64,000 nucleotides of DNA. Origin: Alphaproteobacteria bacterium (GTDB taxonomy: Bacteria > Pseudomonadota > Alphaproteobacteria > Micropepsales > Micropepsaceae). Shown here in pieces: positions 1-7,556 of the stretch. The stretch's first letter is position 1. Each line of letters begins with the position of its first letter. Location: the NCBI GenBank assembly GCA_028871345.1, contig JAGWNK010000014.1, positions 24,020 through 88,019 on the forward strand, written 5' to 3'. The notes beneath the pieces are model-generated. The model saw nothing but the letters and a program-made list of their open reading frames with translations, did not search any database and was not told the origin of the DNA. Position numbers and translations under genes: made by a program.

Positions 1-1
1 C

Positions 2-739
2 ATCGCGCGCTGGAGCGTGCTGGAAGCGGAAGTCCGCAGGGCTCTTGTCGCCGCCCCGCGGCTGTCCTTGAAGGACCTGCGCCTTCTGGCGCCTATCCCG
101 CGGCCGGGCAAGATTCTCGCCATCGGCTTGAACTATGCCGATCATATCCGCGAGACGGGCCAGGAAATGCCCGCCAGGCAGGTGTGGTTCTGCAAGCAGC
201 CGACGTCGGCCAACGGCCCCTATGATCCCATCGTCCTGCCCAGGGTGGCGGAACGGGTCGATTACGAGGTCGAAATGGTGGCGGTGATCGGCAAGGGCGG
301 CCGCTACATCGCCAGGGAAGATGCCCCTGCGGCGGTCTTCGGCTTTTGCGTCGGCAACGACGTCAGCGCCCGCGATTGGCAGATGGCAACCTCGCAATGG
401 GTCCTCGGTAAAGGATTTGATACCCATGCCCCGTTTGGTCCCTGGATCACCACGTCGGACGAGGTCGGCGACCCGCACCGCTTCGGCCTGCGCACCTTCG
501 TTAACGGCGAAAAGCGTCAGGACTCGAACACGCGGCATCTCGTCTTCCAGGTCTGGGACCAGGTGGAACACGTCTCCAAAGTCATGACGCTCGAGCCGGG
601 CGATCTCATCTTCACCGGAACCCCGGGGGGGGTGGGTATGGCCATGAAGCCGCCTGTCTTTCTCAAACATGGCGATCGCGTTCGGGTCGAGGTCGAGGAG
701 CTTGGGGCCCTCGAGGCGGTCTGCCAGGCCGAACGTTAA
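2..739 (+). CDS. Fumarylacetoacetate hydrolase (FAH) family protein, 5' end cut by window
   Basis: The reading frame is open to the first base, so the true start lies upstream; 245 codons are visible before TAA 737-739. FAH-family enzymes are metal-dependent and cleave or decarboxylate acylpyruvate-type or 2-oxo acid substrates in catabolism of aromatic and other carbon compounds. The visible protein has the expected core: the GLNYADH segment after the N-terminal domain, a DYEVEMV strand carrying metal-binding acidic residues, the GNDVSARDWQ motif, a KGFDTHAPFGPW loop, and the closing PGDLIFTGTPGGVG signature. The substrate cannot be told from sequence. sppA follows in the same direction after about 115 bases. 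Confidence 0.9.
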   Translation: MARWSVLEAEVRRALVAAPRLSLKDLRLLAPIPRPGKILAIGLNYADHIRETGQEMPARQVWFCKQPTSANGPYDPIVLPRVAERVDYEVEMVAVIGKGGRYIAREDAPAAVFGFCVGNDVSARDWQMATSQWVLGKGFDTHAPFGPWITTSDEVGDPHRFGLRTFVNGEKRQDSNTRHLVFQVWDQVEHVSKVMTLEPGDLIFTGTPGGVGMAMKPPVFLKHGDRVRVEVEELGALEAVCQAER

Positions 740-855
740 TATTGGTCACGAACTGTTGCTGGCGGGCCACTGGGTCCGCGGGCCGGTTCGTTAATATGAT
801 CCCCATATGGTGGGATGGCGGCGCGCTGGCGCCGTTGGCGGAGGACCGAGGCGTC

Positions 856-2631
856 ATGGTGGCATTTCTGCGTTGGGCCGGCTCGATCGTGGTTGGCACA
901 TTGAACGGGCTCGTCAAGTTCGCGCTCGCGATCGTCATTCTGTTGGGGTTGGTGATGATCTGGGGCCTGTCGCAAGGCGATGGCCTGCCGCGCAACATGG
1001 TCCTGTCGCTCGATCTGCGGAAGCCGCTGGCCGATTCCGCTCCGGCGAATTTCTCGCTGGGGGCGCCACCCGTCACCGTGATGGACATCGTTCTGGGCCT
1101 CGAAGCGGCTGAACGCGACAGTCGGGTCAAGGGCGTGTTCCTGCGCGTCGGCGGGGCCAATCTGCCCGTCGCCCAGGCCGAGGAGATCGGCGCCGCGCTC
1201 AAGCGCTTTCGCGCTTCGGGGAAGTTCGTCGTGGCGCACGCCCAGGGTTTCGATGCCGCGGGTCTCGGTGATTATCTGGCGGCAAGCTATGCCGGCGAGA
1301 TCTGGATGCAGCCGAAGTCGACCTTCGGGGCGGCGGGCGAGGGCGGCGGCGAGATCTTCCTGCGCGGGTTGCTCGACAAGATCCATGCGGAACCGCAGAT
1401 CGCCAAGCGGTCCGAATACAAGAGTGCGGCTGACATGTTCATGGAGTCGGGCATGACCGGGCCGGACCACGAGCAGCTCACTGCGCTCATGCAGTCCTTC
1501 TACGATGCCGCCGTGGCCGATGCCGCCGCGGCGCGCAAGATGGACCCGAAGGTGCTGATTGCGGCGTTCGAGGCGAGCCCCCAATTCACGGAAGACGCCA
1601 AGAAGCGCGGTCTTATCGACCGCATCGGCTACGACGACGACGCCCTGGGCGAAGCCATCACCGACGCCGGCTCGGGCGCGCAGAGCGTTCCCCTCGCCCA
1701 GTTCGTCAAGGCCAAGGACGCGGCCGCGCCCTACGGCCATGGCCCGCACGTGGCGTTGGTCGAGGCGGCCGGCGACATCGTCGAAGGTTCGGCCGGCAGC
1801 GGCCTGTTCGGCGGCGATTCCGTCATCGCTGGCGACGACATGGCCAAAGCAATCCGTCAGGCCACGGCCGACAAGGACATCAAAGCCATCATTTTGCGCG
1901 TCGATTCGCCCGGAGGATCCGTCACCGCCTCCGACCAGATACTCGACGCCGTGAAGAAGGCCCAGGCCGCCGGCAAGCCCGTGGTCGTCAGCATGGGCCA
2001 TGTGGCGGCCTCGGGCGGCTATTACATCTCGACCTCCGCCAACAAGATCGTCGCCGAGCCCGGCACGATCACGGGTTCGATCGGCGTGCTCACCGGCAAG
2101 GTGGCGCTGGGCAAATCCCTGGCCGCCATCGGCGTGAACACGGGCGAGGTGTCCGTGGGCAAGAACGCGCTGATGGACTCCGGCGTCACGCCATACTCGC
2201 CTGAACAATGGGCGGCGGTGAACGCCGAAGCCGACACGATCTATGCCGACTTCACCAAGAAGGTGGCCGACGGCCGCAAATTGCCGCTGGACAAGGTGCA
2301 GCAGGTCGCGCGCGGGCGGGTCTGGTCCGGTGCCGACGCCAAGACCGAAGGCCTGGTGGACAAGCTGGGAGGCTTCTGGGATGCGGCCGAGCTGGCCAAA
2401 CGGCTGGCGGGCATCGCTTCCACCGAACGGGTCGTGTTCGAGCGCTATCCCCGGCACAAGAGCTTCTTCGAAGCCCTGGACGATTTCTTCAACGGGGACT
2501 CGGATGCCCAGACCGCCATCGCCAACTTCACCACGTTGATGAATGCGCCGATGGTCCGTCAGGCGGTTACCGTCGCGAAGTCGACGCCGCGGGCCGATGT
2601 CGAGATGAAGGCGGTGAACTTGCCGCAATAG
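856..2631 (+). CDS. sppA: Signal peptide peptidase SppA, 67K type
   Basis: A 591-residue membrane-bound serine protease that degrades signal peptides left after secretion. One N-terminal membrane segment (roughly residues 12-34) is followed by two tandem ClpP-like domains, as in the E. coli protein of about 618 residues. The catalytic lysine is in the SEYKSAADMF motif (about residue 189) in the N-terminal half and the nucleophilic serine in AASGGYYIS (about residue 386) in the C-terminal half. ATG 856 was chosen over in-frame codons from 742 because GGAGG at 840-844 precedes it and the protein then starts directly with the membrane anchor. Confidence 0.93.
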   Translation: MVAFLRWAGSIVVGTLNGLVKFALAIVILLGLVMIWGLSQGDGLPRNMVLSLDLRKPLADSAPANFSLGAPPVTVMDIVLGLEAAERDSRVKGVFLRVGGANLPVAQAEEIGAALKRFRASGKFVVAHAQGFDAAGLGDYLAASYAGEIWMQPKSTFGAAGEGGGEIFLRGLLDKIHAEPQIAKRSEYKSAADMFMESGMTGPDHEQLTALMQSFYDAAVADAAAARKMDPKVLIAAFEASPQFTEDAKKRGLIDRIGYDDDALGEAITDAGSGAQSVPLAQFVKAKDAAAPYGHGPHVALVEAAGDIVEGSAGSGLFGGDSVIAGDDMAKAIRQATADKDIKAIILRVDSPGGSVTASDQILDAVKKAQAAGKPVVVSMGHVAASGGYYISTSANKIVAEPGTITGSIGVLTGKVALGKSLAAIGVNTGEVSVGKNALMDSGVTPYSPEQWAAVNAEADTIYADFTKKVADGRKLPLDKVQQVARGRVWSGADAKTEGLVDKLGGFWDAAELAKRLAGIASTERVVFERYPRHKSFFEALDDFFNGDSDAQTAIANFTTLMNAPMVRQAVTVAKSTPRADVEMKAVNLPQ

Positions 2632-3102
2632 GCGCGATGTTCGCCTCGGGGCGGCCGCTGCGTCTTGTTTTCCTCCATTAGGCGGCCGTCCGCTTCGCGA
2701 GGCGGACCGGATGGCCGTCGCCATCGCTGGCCTGATCCCATCCCGGGCGGCCTTGAGCCTTCTTCGTGAAGGCCGATAATGTCGTCTGCGAAGGTGATGT
2801 CCCTTGTCTGCGACGGCCGTGTCCCTTGAGGGATACCGGGTCGAAGCGCGCGGGCCTGGTCTACGCCCCCAATATTTTTCCGGTGAGAACGCATATGCGA
2901 GTGAAGAGAAATGCGTCCAGCCGCCGAGGCCCGCACACATTCCGTTGAAATCACACGACGATTTCGGCCTCGCGCGGCTTCGAAGGTACTTTTTGTCGCA
3001 CCCCTTGACGATGCGGGCTGCGCCACCCATTTCCCTTATGTCCCCACAAAAGCATTCCTGCCGCCGCCGGTTTGTGGCGCGTCGCCGCGCGGGACGGCGC
3101 GC
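2632..3102. other. Intergenic region after sppA, no gene seen
   Basis: About 470 bases between the sppA stop and the terminator of the minus-strand receptor gene. Open frames on either strand have arginine/proline-rich, low-complexity translations typical of chance frames in GC-rich DNA, and none has a convincing ribosome binding site. I see nothing functional here. Confidence 0.5.
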
Positions 3103-3133
3103 AAAAAAAAAGCGGCGGGCCGAAGCCCGCCGC
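3103..3133 (-). terminator. Rho-independent terminator of TonB receptor 1
   Basis: On the minus strand a perfect 9-bp GC stem (GCGGCGGGC / GCCCGCCGC) closes a TTCG tetraloop and is followed by nine T residues (A run 3103-3111 on the plus strand). It lies 23 bases after the stop codon of the receptor gene. The same stem, loop and T tract recur after the second receptor at 10562-10591. Confidence 0.93.
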
Positions 3134-3156
3134 CGAAGATTGCATGTCCGTAGGAC

Positions 3157-6102
3157 TTACATGTTGATGGTGAGTGCCGCAAACAGGTAGCGGCCCATCG
3201 CATCGTAGACCTGCGGATAGGTGTTGCCGTTGCCGGCGGTGCCGACGGTCCAGGACAGCGGCGGGTCGGAATCGAACACGTTGTTGATGCCGACGCGCAG
3301 CGTCGTGCCCGTGTACACCGGCATGGCCGCTGACAGATCGAAGTAGCTCATCGACGGGAATTGGTAGTCGATATCGGTCGAGGTGCCCTGGTACTGGTGG
3401 ACCGCCCCGTAGAACCGCCACGCGGCGGAAACCACGAGATCGTTCCATGGCGTTTCCCAGTTCACGCGCAACACATGGCGCCACGCCGGATTGGGCGTGC
3501 CGCAGGCGAACGAGTAGCTGTTGACGCAGGCATTGACGACGCCCACGCCGCTGTCGGTGACCAACTTGTTCAGCCACGTGCCGTTCAAGCTGGCCGAGAT
3601 CGTGCCCGCATCCTCGATACCGATGTCGGCGAGGTCGAACATGTAGTTGGCACTGAAGTCCACACCAGACGTCCTGTTGCCGCCGATGTTGGTATTGCGG
3701 CTGTCGATGTAACCGCCGCCCAGCCACAGCAAGCCGGCAGAGGTGCGGTGGATGTTGGCGCACTGGGTGGCATTGCCAAGCGCGTAGCAGGCGTAAAGGA
3801 CATCCGCCGGGTCGATCGCCCCGATGGTGTTGCTCATCTGGATGTCCCAGTAGTCAGCCGAGAAGCTCAGGCCCGGGATCGCCGTCGGTGTGGCGACGAA
3901 GCCGAACGTGAACGTGTTGGCCTTCTCGGCCTGCAGGTTCGGATTGCCGCCCTGCAGGAAGTTGTACTGGCTCGCCGGGCTGTTGAGCGAGGCGTTGCCG
4001 TACCACGGGGCCGCGCCTGCGCCCGGTGTGCTCTGGCACGCGGCCAGCGTGGCATACCCGCCCGCTCCGCAAGGATCGGTGGTGATGGAGCTGGTCAGGT
4101 TGAAGCCCTGCGGCAGGTATTCGTCGACCACGTTCGGGGCGCGGACGGCGCGTTCATAGCTGCCGCGCAACCTCAGGTCGTCGACGATCTGCCAGTCTGC
4201 ACTGATACCGTAGGTGTTGGTGGTGATCTTGTCGTATGCCGAATAGCGATACGTCAGGTCGAGGCTGGCTTCCTTGGCAAGAGGCATATCCTCGAAGACC
4301 GGGACTCTGGCTTCGAAATAGCCTTCGGCCACGTGCGTTGCACCGCGGAGACCGATCACCGGTCCACCCTGGCCGGCGCCGTCGCCGGTCGAGTACTCGA
4401 CGTCCGATGTCGATTCCAGGGCGTCCTGGCGATATTCGGCACCGAACGCGATATTCACGCCGGTGTGGGCCCACGGGCTCACGAAGCCGTACTTGGTCAG
4501 GTCGCCGGTCATGCCGAACGACAACGACAGCTGTGTGGTGGAGCCGACTTGGATCAGCGGCACCTGAAGGTAGTTCAACGCTGCCTGCGTCACGCCGCCG
4601 ATCTTGAAGATATTCCACGGCACGCAGTTCGTGTCGGTTCCGTTCAGTACCGACTGACAGACCGGATCGCCGGTCGAAGGATCGGTGACGACATAAAGCG
4701 AATTGATCAGGCGCCTGACCGAGAAGTCATGCAGGTACATGTTCAGGGATTCGACGCGCGCATAGGCTCCGCTGATGTCGTAGGTCCAACTGTCGCCGAT
4801 ATCGCCCTTGACGCCGAGGAGCGCCCGGAACGAGGTGTTCCTGAGGACGTTCTGGCGCCCGCCGCCTTCCACGTTGCGGCGCAGGATGTACATCGGGACG
4901 GAAACGCCCGTCGCATCCCAAGCTGCGCCGACCTGAGCGGGCGAGCAGCCGATGGCCGCCGATTGCTGGGCGGACAGTTCCGGGTTGTTGCAGTTGATGG
5001 TGTTCGTGTTGCCGAAGTCGCCCGACGGCGCGATCTGCGCCACGGTCGAATAATCGGTGTACATGACCTGCGTATAGATGTCGGCCCACGCCGCAGCCTG
5101 GTAGTGGCCGAATACGCCTGCCGAATACCGCTCGTCAGGACGCTGGTAGTAGTTCAACGGACCATAGTTGTACTGGTCGGTCGCGCTGTGGAAGTTCCGG
5201 AACGTGTCGCCGGTCGTCGAATCGACCGTGTAGTTGTAGGTCGAGAAGTCGGTGAAGCGGCCCGGATACGACGTCGAAGAACCGCCGCAGGTCCAGTTGG
5301 TGCCTGCCGGCGCACCCAGCGCGCACGCCGAGTAGTCGCGGTCGCGTTGCAGGATCTTGTCATTCTGCCGGTAGCTGAAATAGGCGGTGATGTTGCCTTT
5401 GCCGTTGGCGCTCGAGACGCCCATCATGGCGGATAGCTGCTTGCCGGCGCCGTCCCACACGGAGTCTGGGGGCAGCTTGAACTGCGACGGGTTCGTCAAG
5501 GCTCTGGTGGCGATGACATGGCGCAGATTGCCGGGGCCGTCATACGAGTTGTCGTTCTGATAGATGCCGTACTGGATGTTCGCCGAGAAGCCTTCGAAGT
5601 CCTTCTTCGTGAGGAAGTTGACGACGCCGGTGATGGCATCCGAACCGTAAACGGCCGAGGCGCCGCCGGTCAGCACTTCGACGCGGTCGATGAGCAGCGT
5701 CGGGATCTGGTTCAAGTCGGCGCAGGTATCTTCCATCGAGCCGTAAGGCATGCGCCTGCCGTCGATCAGCACGAGGTTGCGATCGCAGCCCAGGCCGCGG
5801 AGATTGACTTCCGACGTGCCCGATGCGCCGTTCGACACGGTCGCATTCTGGCCGGCGAACACCTGCGGCATCTGGTTCAGCAGGTCTTCGACCTTGGTCA
5901 CGCCCTGGATCTGGATGTCCTGGGCCGTGGCTTCGATGACGGGGCTGATGGATTGCAGGTTCGGCGACGCGATGTGCGTGCCGGTTACGACGACGGTCTC
6001 AACTGTTTGTTCGGCAATGGCCGCTGTGGACAGGCTCATCGCCGCGGCCGTCGCTGCTCCGACGAGCAAGACCGACCGTAGGCTGCTTCTTCTATTGGAC
6101 AC
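3157..6102 (-). CDS. TonB-dependent outer-membrane receptor 1
   Basis: A 981-residue outer-membrane receptor of the large type that imports a ligand using energy from TonB. It has a signal peptide (cleavage predicted after residue 30, AIA/E), a VETVVVTG segment resembling a TonB box, a plug domain with LRGLG, IDGRRMPYG, RVEVLTGGASAVYGSDAITGVVNF motifs, then a long beta barrel ending in YLFAALTINM. Several conserved Cys pairs in the barrel loops are also present in receptor 2. The GTG start at 6102-6100 has AAGGGGG at 6108-6114 upstream and matches the start context of receptor 2; upstream in-frame Met codons would give an Arg-rich tail with no secretion signal. The ligand is unknown; no transporter or regulator gene is adjacent. 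Confidence 0.92.
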   Translation of the reverse strand: MSNRRSSLRSVLLVGAATAAAMSLSTAAIAEQTVETVVVTGTHIASPNLQSISPVIEATAQDIQIQGVTKVEDLLNQMPQVFAGQNATVSNGASGTSEVNLRGLGCDRNLVLIDGRRMPYGSMEDTCADLNQIPTLLIDRVEVLTGGASAVYGSDAITGVVNFLTKKDFEGFSANIQYGIYQNDNSYDGPGNLRHVIATRALTNPSQFKLPPDSVWDGAGKQLSAMMGVSSANGKGNITAYFSYRQNDKILQRDRDYSACALGAPAGTNWTCGGSSTSYPGRFTDFSTYNYTVDSTTGDTFRNFHSATDQYNYGPLNYYQRPDERYSAGVFGHYQAAAWADIYTQVMYTDYSTVAQIAPSGDFGNTNTINCNNPELSAQQSAAIGCSPAQVGAAWDATGVSVPMYILRRNVEGGGRQNVLRNTSFRALLGVKGDIGDSWTYDISGAYARVESLNMYLHDFSVRRLINSLYVVTDPSTGDPVCQSVLNGTDTNCVPWNIFKIGGVTQAALNYLQVPLIQVGSTTQLSLSFGMTGDLTKYGFVSPWAHTGVNIAFGAEYRQDALESTSDVEYSTGDGAGQGGPVIGLRGATHVAEGYFEARVPVFEDMPLAKEASLDLTYRYSAYDKITTNTYGISADWQIVDDLRLRGSYERAVRAPNVVDEYLPQGFNLTSSITTDPCGAGGYATLAACQSTPGAGAAPWYGNASLNSPASQYNFLQGGNPNLQAEKANTFTFGFVATPTAIPGLSFSADYWDIQMSNTIGAIDPADVLYACYALGNATQCANIHRTSAGLLWLGGGYIDSRNTNIGGNRTSGVDFSANYMFDLADIGIEDAGTISASLNGTWLNKLVTDSGVGVVNACVNSYSFACGTPNPAWRHVLRVNWETPWNDLVVSAAWRFYGAVHQYQGTSTDIDYQFPSMSYFDLSAAMPVYTGTTLRVGINNVFDSDPPLSWTVGTAGNGNTYPQVYDAMGRYLFAALTINM

Positions 6103-6656
6103 GGGAACCCCCTTGGTTCTGTGGTAACGACGTCTCTCTTGCGGACCACGGCAGGCCTCCCGGCAAAACCGCACCCATGCTCGCTTGGCGCATGGGCTTC
6201 TAATCCGCACGTGAAGGCAGGCTACCCATCGATGACGCACGCGTCATTAAAAAGCGACAATTGGCCTCTGTTTCTTCATGGTGATGTTGCAATTTCGCTT
6301 CGGAACCATCGGTTTCTAAAACGAAAATGCCTCGCATCTTACGCAGGAGTAACGTTCTTGCTTCGCAAGAACCCATCTCGGGATAAAGTTGTCGTATCCG
6401 TCATTTTATGAAATATCTATGTATAACAACATGTTACATGAAAATCTGCGGGCTCGTCGCAATAGCATCCAGCAATAATCTTTCGAACGGCGCAAAACCA
6501 TGAATGCGTGGTGAAAATCTAGGCAATTCCATTGCAGAAACGACTCAATTGATGGCGTACGCGTCAACATGCCGTTCGACTCGGCCGTTGCGTCGGACGG
6601 CGTGACAATGCGCCCGCTTGCGCCTAACCGTTTCTCGCAGATTCGGAGCTTGATTG
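6103..6656. promoter_or_regulatory. Divergent intergenic region between TonB receptor 1 and xseB
   Basis: About 550 bases, with an AT-richer core (roughly 6240-6540), consistent with promoters firing in both directions. It holds a perfect dyad at 6232-6247 (ATGACGC, 2-base spacer, GCGTCAT), 130 bases upstream of the receptor start, and a small hairpin at 6354-6372 (GTTCTTG, CTTCG loop, CAAGAAC). A GTCGTTAC block at 6131-6124 (minus strand) is repeated at the same distance from the start of receptor 2. Short open frames here do not look like proteins. Confidence 0.5.
6232..6247. promoter_or_regulatory. Dyad-symmetric candidate operator upstream of receptor 1
   Basis: ATGACGC and GCGTCAT arms separated by AC form a perfect 7-bp inverted repeat. 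The position, 130 bases before the receptor GTG in a non-coding stretch, suits binding of a dimeric repressor or activator. I did not find an identical copy upstream of receptor 2, so shared control through this site is not supported. Confidence 0.35.
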
Positions 6657-6914
6657 ATGTCCGCCAAAAACAAGCCGGATGCGCTGGACGTGAGCACGCT
6701 CAGTTTCGAAGCGGCGCTGAAAGAGCTCGAGGGAATTGTCGCGCGTCTCGAGCAGGGTGAAGTCGATCTCGAAGATTCCATCGTGCTCTATGAGCGCGGC
6801 CAGGTCCTCAAGGCGCATTGCGAGAAGAAATTGAAGGACGCCGAAAGCCGTCTCGAGAAAATCGTGCAAGGCACGGGTGGCGCGGTGCGCAGCGAACCGG
6901 CCGGCATCGGCTGA
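6657..6914 (+). CDS. xseB: Exodeoxyribonuclease VII small subunit
   Basis: An 85-residue subunit of exonuclease VII, which degrades single-stranded DNA together with XseA (encoded at 36997-38412 in this window). The family signature is clear: [34 protein letters not shown] followed by a coiled-coil helix ending in [11 protein letters not shown] 6657 follows GGAG at 6645-6648; an in-frame TTG three bases earlier is less likely. In many alphaproteobacteria xseB is followed by ispA and dxs. Here receptor 2 lies between xseB and dxs, and no ispA is seen. Confidence 0.95.
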   Translation: MSAKNKPDALDVSTLSFEAALKELEGIVARLEQGEVDLEDSIVLYERGQVLKAHCEKKLKDAESRLEKIVQGTGGAVRSEPAGIG

Positions 6915-7556
6915 TCGTCGGGAAGAGGCGCAACGGCCCTTTGACGAGCCTGCCGATCCCCGCCGATGTTTGCGCGACTGTACCCGTCGGCGCGTCGTGC
7001 TGGCGGCATCGCGAACATCGGCGAGTGCGATCGGATGCGGGATCGTGTTCAGCCAAGCTCGCGGTCCTTCTTCGCGGGCTTTGCATCGAATGCGACTGCC
7101 GGTGTCGATTCAGCGGCGGCGGGAAGGTATCGCGAATCACCATCTGTGTTCGGCGTTCAACGCCTTAGCGGGCAGGTGGGCACGACATGAGCAGGCAGTC
7201 ACAATTCAGGGACGAAATCTCGCCAGGATCGACGAGCCGGAACCTAAGTTCCTGTTTATAAAAGACTTTTTGACAGTCTGACGCGCTGAAATTTTCACGA
7301 ACAATACCAGCGCTGTCGCGACAATAAATTAGCTAACCTCGGAGCTTGACCAACACATTATGTCCCGGCGGTATCGATCTGACACCCAAATGCAACAAGT
7401 TTGTACTGAAACTGAGATGCATATCATTCCCCTTTTGACCTTCGCGATGGCGGCTCCTAGCCTCTCATGAAAGGCGGATGACCCTTAGTCGCGTTCCACG
7501 CTCTTGGTCAGCGCCCCGCCAAACCATTGTCGTTACGACAGAAAAGGGGGTTCTAA
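6915..7556. promoter_or_regulatory. Intergenic region between xseB and TonB receptor 2
   Basis: About 640 bases. The first 350 are GC-rich with Arg-rich chance frames and no trace of an isoprenyl synthase (no DDxxD-type motif). The part from about 7240 is AT-richer and probably carries the receptor promoter. A TTGACA hexamer at 7270-7275 is a weak -35 candidate without a convincing -10 partner. The last 30 bases hold GTCGTTAC (7529-7536) and the strong SD AAAAGGGGG just before the receptor GTG, both matching the leader of receptor 1. Confidence 0.45.

Noticed and set aside
736..3030. A 764-codon open frame on the minus strand over sppA
   Set aside because: It is the mirror of the sppA frame in GC-rich DNA. 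Its translation is Arg/Gly/His-rich without any domain, while sppA has full catalytic motifs and an SD.
3361..5436. A 691-codon plus-strand frame opposite TonB receptor 1 (and its equivalent opposite receptor 2, 7533-9422)
   Set aside because: Both arise because the two receptors are paralogues; the antisense translations are Arg/Val/Asp-biased and have no signal peptide or family.
6877..7281. A 134-codon frame after xseB, considered as an ispA remnant or new gene
   Set aside because: No DDxxD-like motif, no SD, and Arg/Ala-rich composition.
7405..7435. Possible Fur-type box upstream of receptor 2
   Set aside because: Only a loose match around GATGCATATCATT; no full 19-base dyad.
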